Below, in pieces: positions 1 to 11,200 of a stretch of 64,000 nt of DNA. The position numbers were made by a program, and so were the translations under genes. Under the pieces are notes generated by a model, which saw nothing but the letters and a program-made list of their open reading frames with translations, was not told the DNA's origin and made no database searches. Origin of the DNA: Arachnopeziza araneosa (lineage: Eukaryota > Ascomycota > Leotiomycetes > Helotiales > Arachnopezizaceae); NCBI GenBank assembly GCA_003988855.1, contig QYAI01000103.1:54686-118685 (forward strand), in the 5' to 3' direction. Positions within the stretch are counted from its first letter, which is position 1; each line of letters begins with the position of its first letter.

Positions 1-398
1 AATCTGCACAGATAATGTATTAGCTACGAAAGATTGAAACTTCGTTCCGGCCCATGCCTTCAAGCAATATAGCTTAAGTTTGAGGTAGAGGTGCGTACAT
101 CAACTGCGATATGGCTGACAACTGCCGTATGGTTGGGCAATCTGATATCTTTCGTATCATGGCTTCCTCCATTGGCAGCAGCAGCCAAGATCCCACTGCT
201 TGGAGACGGCGAATCCTGATCGACGATAAAGGCGCCTTTAACATTGATCTTAACAGATCCAGGATGTATGATCGTACTGTCAATTTCGGCTGTGTTCGTC
301 CGAACACGCCTATTCTTCGTGGGGCTCGGGAGACCCGGCGGCTCATCCTGATTTCCGTCTGGAGGGATATTCTCTGTCTGCGGCGTGTCTGCAGACAT
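1..398 (-). CDS. CAB1: Pantothenate kinase, eukaryotic type II (5' end only)
   Basis: Would phosphorylate pantothenate, the first step of coenzyme A synthesis. Only the first exon (398 down to 99) and the first codon of exon 2 (3-1) lie in the window; the rest runs off the left edge. The first ATG in frame is at 398. The N-terminal 40 residues are variable and proline-rich, then follow the blocks IHPGSVKINVKGAFIVD and DIRLPNHTAVVSHIAVD, which I recognise as the segment before the glycine-rich ATP loop in fungal PanK. The intron (98 down to 4) has donor GTACGC, a CTAAT branch and acceptor CAG, phase 0; the next codon is Ile, as expected for the VDIGG continuation. Family call rests on recalled family motifs, not a search. 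No catalytic residues are visible in this fragment. Confidence 0.72.
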
Positions 399-630
399 TG
401 CAGACAATTGCAGGCGTTGTGCCAGAGGTTGGAGCTCTAATTCGCCGTCAATGGCTCATATTATTAAGATATATGTGGTCTGGCGAGACTGGAGTCATGC
501 TCCACTTTCACTTCTAATTTGCTAACTTATCGATAAGCCCTTGCTGACTAAGTTAAAAGCCGAGGTCGATTGCCATAATCTAAAAAATAAATTAGGAATA
601 TCATTCTAAATTTATGTAATACAAAATAGG

Positions 631-1786
631 TTAACAGTCCATATTGATAATCTCCATCTCTCCCTTGTAATTGACCATTATTTCATAATTCTTTCTGATC
701 AATGTCCACTCTTCGTCTTTGTAGGTACTTGGCTCGCTTGCAATGATGACGTGTTTTCCATGCTCTATACTTTCTCTATTGCCTCCCTTATCAAGTCCGT
801 CAGGATGTCCAGGAAATTTTCTATTCAAAGTTGCACCTGCTGTCGTAGAGTAATACAGAGAAGGTGGCTGCTCCGTTACGTGGTTGCGGTATCGACAAGC
901 TGTAAGCGAGACCCCGTCTGTTATGGCAATGTTGAAGTCATTTGGTTGTGCTTTCTCTCCTAGGACTTTAGTTTGAATGGAGATGATAGTGGTAATAGTC
1001 TTCTCAAGAGTGGTTCGGAAATCTGTGGCTGTATAATTCTTCTTCCAATTCGCTGGCACCTGGGCATCTTGTCTCTCCATGTTTTCGACTTTGGCATTGG
1101 TCTCATCAGGACAGAGGATGGAAATGAAGAGCGCTGCGAAGTGTTCTGTATCAGTTCCTCCTTGGATATGCTCGTAAGCTTCCTGCGTCATCAAGTCACA
1201 CATATTTCTCTTCACTTTGGAAAAATCCGAAATGTAACCATTGTGCATTATAGTGATGGCGCCAAATGTGAATGGCTACCAACAACTCAGTACAAGCTTT
1301 CAAGGAGGGAGACGGAGTTGAAAAATACATGATTGTTTGTAGGCGTGATTGCCGTCGCCGTTGCTGCTCGAATATGAGCAAAGACAACCTGAGAACTTGT
1401 ATTGGCGGCTATATTGCGAAAATTTGAATCATGCAAGGGCGGTTGTATACATTTATAAAGCGCTGGGTATAGCATTGCATTCGAGGAAGAAGGCGAAAAG
1501 GTCGATTGAGCAGATGTATACCACGCTACACCGAAGCCATCGACGTTGAATAGCCGATTCCGAACTGTGATTTCAGCTTCTGTTGTAGGCTCGACTTGGG
1601 ATGCAGGGTCATTGGAGAGCAGCTTTGGAAGATAATGCTCATGAATCTGCTTAGAGAGCGAGTGTGCGGGCGCTGAAAACAGTCAATACAATTTGCATTG
1701 TGAAAGGGGAGGAAATGCTTACTAACGAGTACATCTTCAAGAAGACATGGCTCCGTTGGAGATATATATGCAAACCAGCGACACAT
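631..1786 (-). CDS. DUG3: DUG3 glutamine amidotransferase-like subunit of the glutathione-degrading complex
   Basis: Class-II (Ntn-type) glutamine amidotransferase that with Dug2 forms the GATase of the cytosolic glutathione degradation (DUG) pathway, splitting the gamma-glutamyl bond. Three exons: 1723-1786, 1329-1672, 631-1275, phases consistent, product about 350 aa, close to yeast Dug3. The protein starts MCRWFAYISPTEPC; Cys2 is the expected N-terminal nucleophile after Met removal. Later hallmark blocks are NVDGFGVAWY, VVFAHIRAAT, FTFGAITIMHNGYISDF and SLYYSTTAGATLN. Donor GTAAGC at 1722 rather than the nearby GTTAGT keeps the frame and gives the family sequence EDVLVTPAHSLSK. The intron between exons 2 and 3 uses donor GTATTT and acceptor TAG. 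Nothing odd in composition. Call by family motifs; high certainty. Confidence 0.9.
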
Positions 1787-4586
1787 TTTGGAAAACAATG
1801 GCACAGGCGAGGAGGAAAGAGACGGAACAAGAAGTGAGGTAAGAGAAATGGGAGAGGAAGAAGAAATATTTCCTTACATTTTTGTACTATATCCTACGTT
1901 CGTCGGATGGTACGGTGCTGAATAGTTGACTGATGACGACGGAGTGACAGTACAATGTTAGTGTGCACTGGGAAACAAGCTTTTTGGCAGCGGCCGCTTC
2001 TGAATCAGCGAGTGAGGGGAGTGAGGGGAGTAACTTATGGCTCTCCAACCGAGAAAGAAATGGCGGACTTAGGCCACCACCGAATCTCAACCAAAATACG
2101 CGCAGTTAAGGAAGTAAAAATCTTTCAAAATAAATACCAGTGACCTCGATCACTAAAAGATCTATCTCACATCAATCGCGCTTACTAAGATTTATTTTAA
2201 GTTTGTGATTGGTTTAAAAGTTCTTTTTGTTCTTCCTTCCCAATCAGCCACTTACTTCTCGGTTGGAGAGTGTGGCTTGAGGGCTTAATACGATTGGGAA
2301 TATACCGTGCATGCATGCTTCGCTTTAAAACACAGCTCCCACCCCATCATCACGCCTCAAAGGATGATTACGGAAATAACAAAGATTCCTCCAATAATTT
2401 CACGTGAAGGAGTCATCATGCTACGTTTCAAGAAGCAGTCAGGCTTCCTCCCACGAACTCATGACGGTGCGCGTTTCAGACATGAGATAAGTTCGTCATA
2501 CGGCACTTCCCACAGTTTAGGGCTTGTTTGAGCAGCTTCTATACTTAAACCGGGGGGACTCGATTTTGAATATATGCTTAACCCAATCCCGAAGCTCTAT
2601 TCAATCCCTTTGAGCTTTTTTACTGGAATTGAGACATATCCGTTTAACCGAGCCATAATCTCCATGGGAGACCCTCCGTGATTCCATATGGCTTCACTGC
2701 AAAATTTGTCTATCTCGGCCATTTACCTGAAGGACCATAAGCAGAAGATGGCTTTTGGAAGATGGCTGTCACGAAGAGAACAGCGATGCCTTATATTTGC
2801 CATGGTTATTATGTGAGAATTTTCTGATAAAGTGGTGTTTAGCTGACCTATCTGTTAGAACGATAGCGGTTTTCGGCCTGCATGAGTACCATATTTGGCC
2901 CCAGAGAGCCGGATTAAGACCAGAGAGTGCTCGCTCATACACGTACACGTCATCCCCGGAAGCTGGAATGCCTAGTCTACCCTTCAAGAACAGTTCTAAG
3001 CGAAAGGCAAATAGACAGCCGTGGTGGGAATTCTGGGATGGAGAAGATGTTGAACTTCGATAGAAAGATTTATGGTGCGGCTGCTAAAATTATGAGAGTG
3101 CAACCACCTCTAGATGCAAGTTGAAGGATTAGGGCATTAAATTTAGGCGTTTGTGATGTTTATGGTAGGAATTAGATACCTGGTTGATAGAAGAAACGGC
3201 TTTTACGGATGTCCGGCGGTAGGAAAAAGTTACAGACAGGCGAAATAGTAGATTTTATGGTGCTAGATGAATTTTATAGAATTTCGATTCTTTTTACACG
3301 AATGCTTTTATGATGGATCGCCGCAGTCGAAAGTATAGATTCTTTGACGTTTCAGTATAATCTCGCAGCTGATGTCTGTTTTCTTCGTCATACAGTTTGC
3401 ATCAATGCCTCAACCTTTCTAGTCTTGCTACTAAATTCAACTTGGGATTCTTTGAAATTCTCTTTTACTTTGATACACTGCTATTGAAGTTAGAAACCGT
3501 CTCTCTAAGTGACAGCTTTGAGAAAATTGATACATGCTAAGCTGGCAAAGCTGTACTTCTTGGTTTTCATTTTCGATATCAAGGAAAGGTGTTACGTTTG
3601 AGGTATTACATGAACTTTCCGGCCTCCTAATTGGAGTCTATCTAGTCTATAAAATGTTTAGTCGTCAAGGTCTACCTTAGAAACAGAGAGTTAAATTGAC
3701 TCAAAACTGTAGTATTCAACAATCTTATGAATTCAATATATCTCTGGTATTTTTTTTCTTCGATAATGATATGAGTTGAATATCCATGGTCAAATGTTGG
3801 AGATCTATATGCAAGTTTAGTTTGTTGGTGTCTCCATTGCTAGGCCCAACCTCCGGCTGAAGAATTATTCAAGAGTCGAACTTATTGATCGTGAAGCTTG
3901 CTATACCATACTTAGCTGTACCACTTTAATGACTTCGTCTTCGAAATTAAAAAGATAGCTGATAGAACCTGGCACCTAAGTATAAATGATAATGTATTCT
4001 AAGTGGCAAAGAAGTCCGCTAAGAACTACCATTAACTAAAGAACATTGTTAACGGACGTTTATTGGATCTGATTTTCTTAGGCACTGCAAGTAGATTAAT
4101 TTACCTTGTAATCAACAAGAGGAAGTTTGAATGGAGTTTAAGATGTTACCCTGTGCTTTGGCAACGTTTTGCTGATAGAAGTGAAGATAAATGGGCAGAC
4201 TTTAGTTGGCTGGATGACATAAAACCGGATTAATTAGGCGACCCGTTGAAAAAGACTTCCTCTTTAGGAGCTGACGGCATGATTGGGGGAAATCGTAAAA
4301 AAAAATCCGCTAAGTTTTTTGAATTAATTCGAAAGCTTCTTATGCTTTCGTCTTACTTTAAGATAAACTTATTATGTTGTAGTATTATCGTCGCAAAGCG
4401 AGGACTAGATATACAAAAGCAACGTAATTACCCCTACCTAATCTACAGCGGGAGCTAAGCGAAAAGATCCCGGTCGTTAAGCTCAAGTTCTTAAACCCGT
4501 ATAAGTTTAAATAAGCGATTTTGGAAGGAATTCAGTTCCAATGTAAGTGATTCAATTTGCTACGTCGAAACAACTCAACTAACTTG
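1787..4586. other. 2.8 kb stretch without a recognisable gene
   Basis: Holds the DUG3 promoter at its left end (about 1800-2100). Beyond that I see only short open frames (for example 2307-2531, 2755-3063, 4246-4458) with no family resemblance, no long open frame and no plausible exon chain. Base composition drifts to moderately AT-rich between 3100 and 4500 but without the extreme pattern of the right end of the window. The 15-mer AGGGCTTAATACGAT near 2280 recurs once at about 5801, beside the GNAT pseudogene. Could contain a noncoding transcript or decayed repeat; I cannot tell. Confidence 0.5.
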
Positions 4587-4688
4587 ATAATTAGGGCGCA
4601 ATGGTAGCGCGCGAGACTTCTATGATTCTACATCTCCATGGTTGTGATTGAAATCTCGAGGCTGTGGGTTCGAGTCCCACTTGGAATG
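4587..4688 (+). tRNA. tRNA-Arg(UCU)-like gene with intron, probably a degraded copy
   Basis: D arm 4596-4610 (GCGC stem on both sides of AATGGTA), anticodon stem 4612-4616 with 4654-4658 (all five pairs Watson-Crick), anticodon TCT at 4619-4621, a 30-nt intron 4623-4652 one base after the anticodon (the standard nuclear tRNA intron place), T arm GTGGG-TTCGAGT-CCCAC at 4664-4680, and 3' acceptor half TTGGAAT. A T-rich run suitable as Pol III terminator follows at about 4697. The 5' acceptor half (4587-4593, ATAATTA) pairs with the 3' half at only a few positions where ATTCCAA is expected, so the copy may be a pseudogene, or the 5' end may have been replaced. The opposite strand of the anticodon-T region gives a short open frame that should not be annotated as protein. 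Confidence 0.6.
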
Positions 4689-5356
4689 ACGAGCTTATTC
4701 TTTTTTGCCAATTAAAATAGTTGATTTGGAGCCAGGAGTATATTTTTGCCATTTTTAAGAGCCTTTTTATGTGGAGTTGAAGCAGATTACCTAAGCACGG
4801 ACTCTCGCTAAGATCTTTAGCGAGCATGCAATGCACGTGATTCTCGCTCAGCTACCTACGTGAGACGGATAGAAATGAGGCTTTTCTACTACCTTTTGCA
4901 TTGTACCCTATTTCGTGCAAAAGAAACACATTTTTACGAGACACGATTTAAGCCGTGTACTTCCTCATGATAAACCCAATAGTGGGGGCCAGTCAAGAAT
5001 CTGTAGGTGCTTCATCTACTTGTAATAGTACACGAAAGGATCGCGAGGCTTGCAGAAATCAGGGGCAACTCCACCGTCGCTCTCATCCTCCAGGTACTTT
5101 TTGCGGTAGATTGACCAAACAGGGCAAGCCGTGCCGTAACCTGCCTTTAAGAGACGCAACTACTGTCATTTTCACTTTCCGAAAGATCTTTTAGACAAGG
5201 AGTAAGCAAACAAGGTAAACATTAAGAACCGCATCACCACATGTTGCATCTCAGCTCTTCCTTTTCCGCCCAAGAAACCATCGACCAAGTCGCGTCACAA
5301 CATCATCTTAATCTCTAGCATAAAACTAAACTTCAATCTTTTGTACTTTCCTCGAA
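4689..5356. other. Intergenic; one short Cys-containing open frame at 4955-5194 (+)
   Basis: The only item of note is a 79-codon frame whose C-terminal half carries the pattern C-x(3)-T-x(2)-G-x(2)-C (FCGRLTKQGKPCRN). Similar short motifs occur in front of GIY-YIG/T5orf172-type domains of fungal proteins, from memory. No such domain follows here, so at most this is a relic. No promoter or terminator could be pinned down. Confidence 0.25.
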
Positions 5357-6077
5357 ATGCAGTACAGGCGTGGTATCAGCGATGCTGACGCATTAGTTCG
5401 TCAATGCCAATTTCCTGCAACAAGATCCTTTACAAAAGATTATGTTCCCGGAAGCGAATACAGATATTTACGAAGAGGACGAGGAAATAAAGTCGACGGT
5501 CGAGGGCCTGAAAGAAAGCTTGGAGAACAAGTCACGCTATTTTCGTAAAGTAACCTTCGGCTCTAGTTATGTTGACTTTGCTGTTTAGAATTCAAAGTCT
5601 AACGATGAAGGAATGAGGCAAAAGACAACATCGAAAGAGAAGCGCAAGTCCTAGAACCCTGTGGCACTGGATGTCGAAGCTTGGAATCAAGTCTCGAAGC
5701 GTCTGAGAGAAGAGTGCCTAAAGGTGTTGCTTGGTCAATAAAACATATGGAGTAAGCCTGCGACTATTCCTACGCTAGAGTGATCCAACTGCTCCTCGTT
5801 AGGGCTTAATACGATATCAGTGGCACCAGAGCATGAAAGGAAGGGTGTTGGATATATGCTGCTACGATGGGGCTGCGATATGGCAGATAACTATGGCCGG
5901 AATTCTTTTGTTATGGCATATCCCGATGGATTTCCATTATATAGCAGTTTACACTTCAGGGCTGTAGGGGAGGTATGGACAGAGCATGGCACCTTCACCA
6001 GTATGTTTCAAGAGCCAAACTTGTTGATAGAGAAGTATGCTGGGCACGAGAAGCAAGCTGGATTTGTCAACATCTAG
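5357..6077 (+). pseudogene. GNAT-family N-acetyltransferase, broken
   Basis: Originally an acetyl-CoA-dependent acyltransferase of the large fungal GNAT group. The start MQYRRGISDADALVR is intact at 5357, then a one-base shift near 5399 moves the family sequence (NANFLQQDPLQKIMFPE) to another frame. That frame runs to an in-frame TAG at about 5586-5588. The middle (5590-5815) is full of stops with faint residues such as EAWNQVSKRLREE. The C-terminal part from 5820 is open again and carries motif A of the acetyl-CoA site (APEHERKGVGYMLLRWG, consensus Q/RxxGxG/A) and the later PDGFPLYSSLHFRAVGE block, ending at 6077. At least one frameshift and several stops, not explained by introns that I could find. 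Assembly error is possible for a single shift but not for the whole set of lesions. Confidence 0.75.
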
Positions 6078-6329
6078 ATCCAAATATCAACCTGAGTCAG
6101 ATCCTTTATACAAAGTAATGACGGCAAGTAGTTGGTAAGAACAGGTACAAAACATCTAAGAATAATTAGTAAATACAGGTGCAAAACACTCTAACAACTA
6201 TTAGCAAATAACAGATCCTTAAGTCTATCTTATCTCTCTATCTATAACTGTGGTTCTTCTGGTGGTCAGCACCTTTATGTGGAAAGCACTGTTTTCTGCA
6301 GTAGCACTCATCTTCATCCTATTGAAGAC

Positions 6330-6911
6330 CTAGAATGCAACAATGAGTTGCGAATCTAAAAGTGCTCCTCGTGGCACTATGACTTTCGCGTTTCCTTTTG
6401 TGACCTCAACCGAAAACTGAGTATCGTGCTTATCGAAATATCGGACCCTCAAGACATTATGCAATCCCAAGTCCTGAATTACACGAAGAGCCTTTGTTAA
6501 GAACCCGATGTTGAGTTTAGGCTCTGTCAAAGAGAAAGAGAACTCGAATGGTGCTAGTCTGCTATTACGTAGCCTGATCGATCGGGGAGCAACAATTCCC
6601 TCGAATTTCGGCACTGTGTTTTTGTCTTCGTCACCCAGATCCCAAGGAAGGGAGATAAGGCCGTGCTCAACGAGACGTTGGCTGTTGGCTATTGGCAATT
6701 TGAAATGATTGTGAAGAAGGCATATGCCCTAGTGGCCCTGTACTTTGTGGTTCAGGAACACCTTCCGAATTGGACCCTGAAGTTTGGTTATTGCATCTTT
6801 CGTCATCAAACTATGGGCTTGTCGGAGAGATGGAAAAGTCCTGTATGCCGCTGGGTCGTAGACTTTGTCCAGCTCAAAAGGATGAGATGAGATGGCGGAG
6901 AGAGTAGCCAT
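6330..6911 (-). pseudogene. Orphan fungal protein with an in-frame TAG (193 codons plus stop)
   Basis: An open frame beginning MATLSAISSHPFELD at 6911 runs to a TAG at 6729-6731 and continues in the very same frame to 6330 with normal codon use. Around the stop the reading is KVQGH-stop-GICLLHNHFKL, then QRLVEHGLISLPWDL. I associate the pattern hW-G-hCLLH-x-HF...h-V-E with a family of small fungal proteins of unknown function in which a Trp sits at this position, so TGG to TAG is the likely lesion. No domain of known function; no signal peptide or membrane segment obvious in the part from Met 6911, although an upstream Met would add a hydrophobic leader. Could be a pseudogene, a polymorphic null allele or a sequencing error. 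Confidence 0.5.
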
Positions 6912-8269
6912 GATAAAAATCACTAGAGATGTTGACGAGGGGAAGTTATGTTCATATGGTAGGATGAATGTTGAGTAAAAACCGGTGAGGATGTTTAGGT
7001 TTGATGCTCGGGAGGTAAAGTTGAGTCTCGCTTTCAACACTGAAAAATGTAGACGTGATCCGTTGCCTGTATTTATATTCTATCGGCAGGGTGTGCATCC
7101 GCCTGGCATTGGATTGAGAGTCGAGTTCACTTGCTTCCGGTTCTATCTTCCCTCTGCATTTGACAACCAGTCGTACAAACTGAGTGGTGCGTGAAAACTG
7201 AGTGGAATTGGCTAGCGGGGTCATCTTATTTGGATGGTCTCCATCAAGAGAATTCTTGAAAGCTCACGTCAATAATGGCCTCGCCTTTGGGATGGTTTCC
7301 AAGTGATTCTTAGGGCTTCCACCTGTTTATCTGGCCCAAGAACATCGACCGAAAATCGACGATGAATTTGACTCGTGTTCGACTCAAGCATCGGAAGGGA
7401 AGCGTGGTGGTTACAGGACAAGATACAACTGCAGTGTAAGCTTTCGATCGTGGCGTATGTTTCTCGACGGCTGCCGTCATCTCTCCTGCGGGGCGGTTGG
7501 GTTAGGTTGCAGAGTCAAGGACTTCCCTCTGCGATGACCTTCCGGCTATAGTTTCGTCAGTTCTGCCATCTCGTCATGAATTTTCGCTGTATTATCTTTT
7601 CAGGGCCATTATCTCATTAACTCAATCACTGCCGTAGGATATTGATCCTCTTCCGCTGCCCACGTTGCGGTGAGCTTTTGCTACAAAGAAAGCCAGACAT
7701 GAAAACCAACTAGAGAAGAAGGGGCTCCAAGGTTCATTGGGTATGGCTACCATTGCGGTCTGGTTTTCCATCTTATTAGACTACTAGTTATCTATCTATA
7801 TTTTAAGCATTTATATACCTCAAGTTAGGACAGACTTCCTTTGGGATCTGAGTACAGACTGTGGTCTTCTTGTCGTTCTGGTAATGGTATGTGATTTTCT
7901 ACAATTTTGATCCGAGTTTTGTAAATATAGCATACGGCATTGAGATGTCAATTTCGAAAACCTGGTTGTTAAAATGATTCTATATTACAATGAGATGCTT
8001 CAAAAAAACTCAAAGATTGTGTCGTGCTTGTAATCTATTGATAGGTCTCTGTCTAGTAAGCATGCTTTGTGATTGCGCCACCTAACCTATAGTATTCCGA
8101 AACTCTATGCCAGAGATCTTCGACGCCATGAAGAATGCTATGCTAACGTCCCGAATCCGCAATGCTATGAGACTCCATCACCACCTCAGAATTAGGCACA
8201 TGTTATGAAGAAGTGATAAATGAAAGGATCTCTTCGCGATCGGAACCATGAAACAATCTTTGCTCCCAC
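6912..8269. other. 1.36 kb intergenic stretch
   Basis: Short frames on both strands (for example 6985-7194 and 6952-7224) overlap the upstream region of the broken orphan gene and look like chance frames. Nothing recognisable between 7230 and 8269. The right end carries the 3' flank of the RNA-dependent RNA polymerase gene. Confidence 0.5.
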
Positions 8270-11200
8270 TTAAGATTCTAGAATTCGTGAGAGCTTATCC
8301 AATGGGGAGTCGATATCAGTAATGGTAACGGCTTCCTCCTGAATCTCTCCCTCCGATTCAGATGCTTCTTTATCAACCAGACTCCAACGCTTTTCTGAGG
8401 ATGCTTCGTCTGTAGTGCGAACAGCTTCTTCTTCTCCAGAAACCCGTACCCTTAAAAACGAATCTGCAGAATGGTTCTCACTAATCAGGCGCTCTGGCCG
8501 ATCGAAAGCAGATTCAGTGGCATTAATCTGGATCTCAGCATCAAAATCATGCTCCTCAGCTTCAGAAAAGTCAAGGCCAGAGTTATCGGAACCAGTGAGC
8601 CGACCCTCATCATCAGCAGAGTAGTCTGCCAATGCAGGAGATGCCAAAGCTAAGGCCGATTGCGGAGAACTCGGTAACAGATTCATAGTAGTGTGGGACT
8701 TTCCATGTCGCCAATCATTGAAAGACAAGCCACCAACTCCCTGATGGTTGTGAGCATCTCGTCCAGCTAGTTGCGAATCGACTAGGCCATCAAGTTCGGT
8801 TCTAGGCACAACGTCTTCAACACCAGTTCCACTAAGCAAGGGATCATGAATTTGATGCGTCTCAAACTCGGTGGCTACCATGATTTCACCATTTTCGCCT
8901 GTGGTAAAATCAAAGTGTTCATCGGGCCCATACCGAGCCTCATCATGGTCGTTCTTCTCGTTAAGCTCATCAGAATCATCATCGAAAATAATGAGCTCTT
9001 CGCCACGGTGAAAAATAGCACCGTCCTCACGTTGAACGTAGTCATTGGCATCAACAGGGCCACCACGACCTCCTTGTCTCTTCCGACCAGGCTCAGCAAT
9101 GATGAAATTCGTAAGACCGAGTTCTTCCAGCTCGTCGCTTGTCTCGATTCCGGTGGCTATGCGGCCTAACTCCTTCTCGAATAGCCAGGGGAAGGTAATT
9201 AGAGGCATATACCTCTGCTCCTTTCTACGCTTAGGAACCTCCTGCCCAGCAACAATCTTCGTCGTATGACACTCTGCTAAGGCAATATCTAGCTCTTCTT
9301 TGGTAACTTTATACATGCCTGCCACGAATGGACCTAGCAAAGAGAAGTCCGGACTACCTGCCTTCTCAACGCACACCGCTCTAAATTGATCCTTTAAGGC
9401 GTCAGAAAGCCTAGCAATTTCCTCTTGAAGCTTGTAATCGCTTCCAACACGTGGCTTGGAGAGGACAAACGTAGACCAGACTTCAAATTCGGTCTCAATC
9501 TCTTGCTGAGCCATAATGCGACGCATAGCCGTATCATATTGGGTCTTGATTTTCCGGACAATTTTCAGAAGAGAGTCTTCAAGTTTGTAGGCTCGCAAAA
9601 TACGCTTATCAAAAGGCTTCTCCCACTGTGGGGTGAATTTGACCGTGTCAACCCTGTCGTAAAGCTGGCCTAGGGTTTTCTGTGAATGGTATTGCGCGTG
9701 TCGCTTGAACTTTTTCTCCATGAAATGTGGCCACATTCTTGGACGCAAGTGCTTAGGCATCTGAGCCGGCTCACCAGTTTTGACGTAGTCGACAGCCATG
9801 GAGTGCAATTCGGCAAGTTTCAAACCTGGATATCATTAGTCCTTGTAAACGGATCAGAAATCATTCACCTACACTTGGGGTCCTTCACACTGTTGTCAAG
9901 GAAATCTGATTGCGCGAGATGGGCATGAGCAATGGTAGGGAGCGAGTCATTCTTCATAAAGCGAACAAAGAATTTCATCAAATCTGTAATCTCGACGGGT
10001 CGATTGTGTCTTTTAGACTTTGGGGCAGAATAGTTCATTGGGTCGGCATTCCACTCTTTTGGCTGTAAAGCGGGCTCCCAAATTACGAAGTAGTCATCGC
10101 CATCCAAATCTCCGCCTGAGCACATACTTGGAATATCTCGTTCGCCTGTGGATGGGAAAACGACCACATCCCGAAGGTGGTGCAATTCAGGAACATCGAT
10201 TGCTTGCACAACTCTCAGATCACCAGGATGCAAAGATGGATTTCGACCAACAAGACAAATACCAGTAATGACATTGTATTGGCTTGGATCTTTCTTATCA
10301 GGTACCTGGAGAAAAATCTGTGGGAGGTCTTCTTCGGGAACTTGTTGGCCCCTAGCAACCGTAGGGTTCGAGTACCCTCTCAATGTGGCTGTCTCGTCAA
10401 CACAACCGAGCAAAAATGCACCATTCTCTACAATGATCTTCGCTTTCTCCTTTAGCAGCTTGATAGACCAAGCTCTCCAAAGATGCAAGAGCGATAGTAC
10501 AAAGGGATCTCTCTCGGCCATAAAGCCATTACGGATCATAGTTGCGATGTTGATAGTCATTTGGTTGTCGTCAATATACCTCAAGAGCAGATTGACTGCA
10601 AGGTCATCGTTGTCCATAGCGCTCTTGTAATTGGAGAGCTGCTCGTCGAGCATCTTCAAAAACACTTCATCTGGAACACCCAGAGCAGAAAGAATGGTAA
10701 TAGTCTGTCTGTTAAAGGTAGCATGAGAGAATCTTGAGCATCTAATGATCTCTAAGCCATTGTAGGTGGCTGTGAATTTCTGCTGACTCCTTCGAATATG
10801 AACTTGCTGGTCAGTTGCATCCGGCCAGGTGACAAGAATGCCCTTGCAGCCACCAAGGCGGAATTGGAAAGCGGAAGGTGCTGTAGTGGTATGGATCCCA
10901 AGCTCAGAGCTGATCATTTGAGCAAGGAATGGACTAATTTTTCCGACACCGTCAGTGAAACAATACTTGATATCGGAATTTTCTCGATCAGATCGCGTGA
11001 TATCGTCGATAGCAACAATATCTGGTGCGGCAAGGCCACGAATTGCTCTTGTGGTTGAAAAACACTGGCCTAGTCTAGCAGCATATTTAGCAACAACATC
11101 AATATCCGAGAAGTTTCCCATCCATTTACGAATATCAGCACAGGAGAGATGGTCAGTAGGACAGAAAAAGTATGCTCCATTTTCACGAAATTGTGAATTA

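Noticed and set aside
4591..4836. Minus-strand open frame containing LEPTASRFQSQPW
   Set aside because: It is the antisense of the tRNA-like gene, a well-known annotation artefact.
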